In this document: positions 5,045-6,776 of the stretch, piece by piece
Layout of the letters: each line of letters begins with the position of its first letter
Position numbering within the stretch: position 1 is the first letter of the stretch
Origin: an uncultured Eubacteriales bacterium
GTDB taxonomy: Bacteria; Bacillota; Clostridia; Oscillospirales; Oscillospiraceae
Assembly (NCBI GenBank): GCA_902475515.1
Contig: CABSAB010000076.1
Coordinates: forward strand, 1-6,776
DNA length: 6,776 nucleotides
Direction: 5' to 3'
Program-made: the position numbers and the translations under genes
The notes under the pieces: generated by a model
What the model saw: the letters and a program-made list of their open reading frames with translations, nothing else
The model's database searches: none
What the model was told of the DNA's origin: nothing

Positions 5045-5050
5045 AAATTT

Positions 5051-5226
5051 CCTTTTCTTCTCACGGGAAAGAGAGTATTTTGTCAGACGCCGGAGAGGCT
5101 CGTGACCGCCGGCGTCAGGGTTCCGGACAGAATATTTCCCATCTGCATTTAAGGCCATGAAGGGGCGCCCAATGCTCCCTCCGCTGGTCTGAAAACGGTG
5201 GAGATATTTTTTAGGAGCGCAAAATC
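5051..5226 (+). promoter_or_regulatory. Structured 5' leader of the exporter operon, unidentified
   Basis: Between the promoter and ATG 5227 the RNA can form a long nested structure. An outer helix joins 5073-5084 to 5126-5137 (12 pairs, three of them G-U). An inner helix joins GACGCCGG (5086-5093) to CCGGCGTC (5109-5116). Further down is the palindrome GGGCGCCC (5163-5170), then a terminator-like hairpin. I cannot match it to a riboswitch class I know. It could be a ligand-sensing or attenuating leader. Confidence 0.45.
5175..5212 (+). terminator. Possible attenuator hairpin just before the exporter ATPase gene
   Basis: CTCC (5175-5178) and CCG (5181-5183) can pair with CGG (5196-5198) and GGAG (5200-5203) around a small internal loop, followed 3 bases later by TTTTTT (5207-5212). 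The ribosome site TAGGAG (5212-5217) starts at the last T. The stem is modest, so this is tentative. Confidence 0.35.
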
Positions 5227-6024
5227 ATGATTACAATGAAAGGAATTTCGAAAACCTACCGGGTGCGGCGGCGGGAAGCCGGGCTTGGGAATGCGGTGAA
5301 AAGTCTGTTCTCCCGGCAGTACACGGAAGTCCCGGCCCTGCGGGATATGACCTTTACCATCCCCGACGGCCAGATCGTGGGCTATATCGGCCCAAACGGG
5401 GCAGGGAAAAGTACAACCATCAAGATCCTCAGCGGCATCCTGCACCCGGACAGCGGCGAATGCACCGTAAATGGTCTGGTGCCCTGGGAAAACCGCAAAC
5501 AGCACGTTTCACGGCTGGGGGTGGTCTTCGGCCAGCGGAGTCAGCTCTGGTGGGATGTGCCGGTCATGGACTCCTTCCTCCTGCTGAAGGACATCTACCG
5601 GGTGGAGGACAAGCTGTTTCGGGAAAATCTGGACCGGCTGACGGAGCTTCTGGAGCTGGGTGACCTGCTGAAAAGCCCCGCCCGGATGCTCTCCCTGGGT
5701 CAGCGGATGCGCTGCGAGATCGCTGCGGCGCTGCTCCACAGCCCCGAGGTGCTGTTTTTGGACGAGCCCACCATCGGGCTGGACGCGGTGTCCAAGCTGA
5801 AGGTCCGGGAGTTCATTCTGGAGGAAAACCGCCGCCGGGGCATCACGGTCATTCTTACCACCCACGATATGCAGGACATTGACGCATTGTGTGACCGGGT
5901 GCTGCTCATTGGCAAGGGGCAGCTGCTTCTGGACGGCACCATTGAGGAAATACGGGCCATGGCCGGGGAGAATCTGTCCACGGAGGAATCCGTGGCGGAC
6001 CTCTACCGCCGCTTCGGCATATAG
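5227..6024 (+). CDS. ABC-2 type exporter ATP-binding protein (COG4586-like)
   Basis: A 265-residue ATPase of the NatA/CcmA-type ABC-2 exporters, cytoplasmic partner of the permease downstream. Motifs are complete: Walker A GPNGAGKST (55-63), Q-loop Q103 in VVFGQRSQLWWD (99-110), signature LSLGQRMRCE (155-164), Walker B VLFLDE (175-180), D-loop GLDA, and switch histidine H213 (TTHDM). The FGQRSQLWWD and LSLGQRMR variants, plus the N-terminal insertion (residues 14-35) before the first core strand, are typical of the COG4586 group that pairs with two DUF990/COG3694-type permeases. Substrates of this group are mostly unknown; some members export toxic cations or drugs. ATG 5227 is preceded by TAGGAG (5212-5217) at 9 bases. 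The stop TAG overlaps the AGGAGG of the permease gene, so the genes are co-translated. C-terminal residues 239-265 form a short helical tail. Confidence 0.93.
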   Translation: MITMKGISKTYRVRRREAGLGNAVKSLFSRQYTEVPALRDMTFTIPDGQIVGYIGPNGAGKSTTIKILSGILHPDSGECTVNGLVPWENRKQHVSRLGVVFGQRSQLWWDVPVMDSFLLLKDIYRVEDKLFRENLDRLTELLELGDLLKSPARMLSLGQRMRCEIAAALLHSPEVLFLDEPTIGLDAVSKLKVREFILEENRRRGITVILTTHDMQDIDALCDRVLLIGKGQLLLDGTIEEIRAMAGENLSTEESVADLYRRFGI

Positions 6025-6035
6025 GAGGCGGCGAA

Positions 6036-6776
6036 ATGAAGCAGTATTTGACGTTTTTCAAAATGCGCTTTATCGCCGGGCTCCAATACCGGGTGGCGGC
6101 CCTGGCGGGAATGAGCACCCAGCTGGTATGGGGCGCTATGGAGATCCTTTTGTACCGGGCCTTTTACCTGGAGTATCCGGAGCGGTTTCCCATGGGCTTG
6201 CAGGCGTTGGTGTCGTATATCTGGCTCCAGCAGGCGTTTTTATCCCTGTTTTTTGCCTATGCCTGGGAAAAGGAGCTGTTTGAGGCGGCAAGGACCGGGA
6301 CAGTTGCCTACGAGCTGGTGCGGCCGGTGAATATCTACGGGATGTGGTGCGTCCGGAGTTTTGCCCTGCGGCTGAGCCGGGCGGCGCTGCGGGCGATCCC
6401 GGTGATTGTTGTGGGGGCGCTGATCCCGGCGCCCTACGGGCTGCGGCTGACGGTCTCGCCGGGGGTGCTTCTGGTGTTTTTGCTGTCCACGGGAATGATG
6501 CTCTGGGTGGCGGTGGCTCTGGTGATGATCCTGTACGGGGCCAGCTTCCACATGACCTACTCTGCGGGGCTGAATACGCTGATGGCGGCGCTGATGGAGC
6601 TTTTCAGCGGGTCCATCGTACCGCTGCCGTTTTTCCCGGCGGGGCTTCGGACCGTGGCAGAGCTCAGTCCCTTTGGCGCCATGCAGAATGTGCCGCTGCG
6701 GATCTTCGGCGGAGACATTCTTCCGACGCAGATTCCCGGATACCTGGGCTTGCAGGTGTTCTGGGCAGCGGTGCTG
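6036..6776 (+). CDS. ABC-2 family exporter permease (COG4587/ABC2_membrane_6-like), 5' part
   Basis: At least 247 residues of an integral membrane permease, cut by the right window edge with no stop. ATG 6036 follows AGGAGG (6023-6028) by 7 bases. Hydrophobic segments lie near residues 20-41, 57-77, 116-136, 142-168 and 178-200, with another beginning near 237, consistent with a six-segment ABC-2 permease nearing its end. Family signatures include the N-terminal FFKMRFIAGLQYRVAALAGM, WGAMEILLYRAFY (32-44), ELVRPVNIYGMWC (93-105), and FSGSIVPLPFFPAGLR followed by MQNVPLRIFGGDI. These match the COG4587-type subunit, which normally works with the upstream ATPase and a second permease (COG3694 type) that should lie just beyond the window. 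The substrate cannot be deduced. Family assignment is firm; the partner gene is a prediction. Confidence 0.9.
   Translation, partial: MKQYLTFFKMRFIAGLQYRVAALAGMSTQLVWGAMEILLYRAFYLEYPERFPMGLQALVSYIWLQQAFLSLFFAYAWEKELFEAARTGTVAYELVRPVNIYGMWCVRSFALRLSRAALRAIPVIVVGALIPAPYGLRLTVSPGVLLVFLLSTGMMLWVAVALVMILYGASFHMTYSAGLNTLMAALMELFSGSIVPLPFFPAGLRTVAELSPFGAMQNVPLRIFGGDILPTQIPGYLGLQVFWAAVL

Noticed and set aside
5157..5192. 11-codon ORF (MKGRPMLPPLV) in the exporter leader
   Set aside because: Only a weak AAGG lies 2 bases upstream of its ATG and the codons have no regulatory theme; probably chance.
1..6776. CRISPR arrays, tRNA/rRNA genes, insertion sequences, attachment sites
   Set aside because: No regularly spaced repeats, no tRNA cloverleaf with the conserved TTCGA arm, and no transposase or integrase-like ORF was seen on either strand.

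Overview
The window looks like a chromosomal segment of an anaerobic, GC-rich Firmicute, probably a gut Clostridia/Oscillospirales-type bacterium. This is inference from strong AGGAGG-type ribosome sites, G/C-rich third codon positions, a rubrerythrin, a Gram-positive-style lipoprotein and Clostridia-typical small genes. All supported genes are on the + strand.

Layout. 1-1139: the 3' end of a YbaK/EbsC Cys-tRNA deacylase gene, a GNAT acetyltransferase that starts at GTG 392 and has a possible promoter of its own, and a small four-cysteine TSCPD protein, closed by a hairpin at 1166-1194. 1287-1826: rubrerythrin. 1827-2241: a long leader for the methionine-uptake operon. It holds a very good promoter, a 33-codon Met/Cys-rich leader peptide, an intrinsic terminator, a second 24-codon mini-ORF and a long inverted repeat. 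2242-4931: metQ-metN-metI, a methionine ABC importer, with a second intrinsic terminator between metQ and metN and a strong one after metI. 4932-5226: a promoter and structured leader. 5227-6776: an ATPase and the first permease (cut by the window end) of an ABC-2 exporter of the COG4586/COG4587 type.

Two points stand out. First, MetQ appears to be a natural circular permutant: the segment that is C-terminal in ordinary MetQ (IAVPNDTTNEARALLLL onward) comes first after the lipobox, and the segment that is normally N-terminal (PAPHAEIL ... EPMGLY ... LDAL) comes last, in one intact ORF. Second, the operon leader has the arrangement of a translation-dependent attenuator: a predicted extended -10 promoter, a leader peptide in which 10 of residues 7-23 are Met or Cys, then a 10-bp hairpin with a U tract, all ahead of a methionine transporter. 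I see no SAM-riboswitch or T-box signature there. Met-peptide attenuation in such an organism would be unusual; whether it is undescribed needs a literature and comparative search.

How the parts fit: when methionine (and perhaps cysteine) is short, ribosomes would stall in the leader peptide and allow read-through into metQNI. The metQ/metN terminator would then bias expression toward the binding protein. The MetN C-terminal NIL domain would add methionine-dependent inhibition of transport at the protein level.
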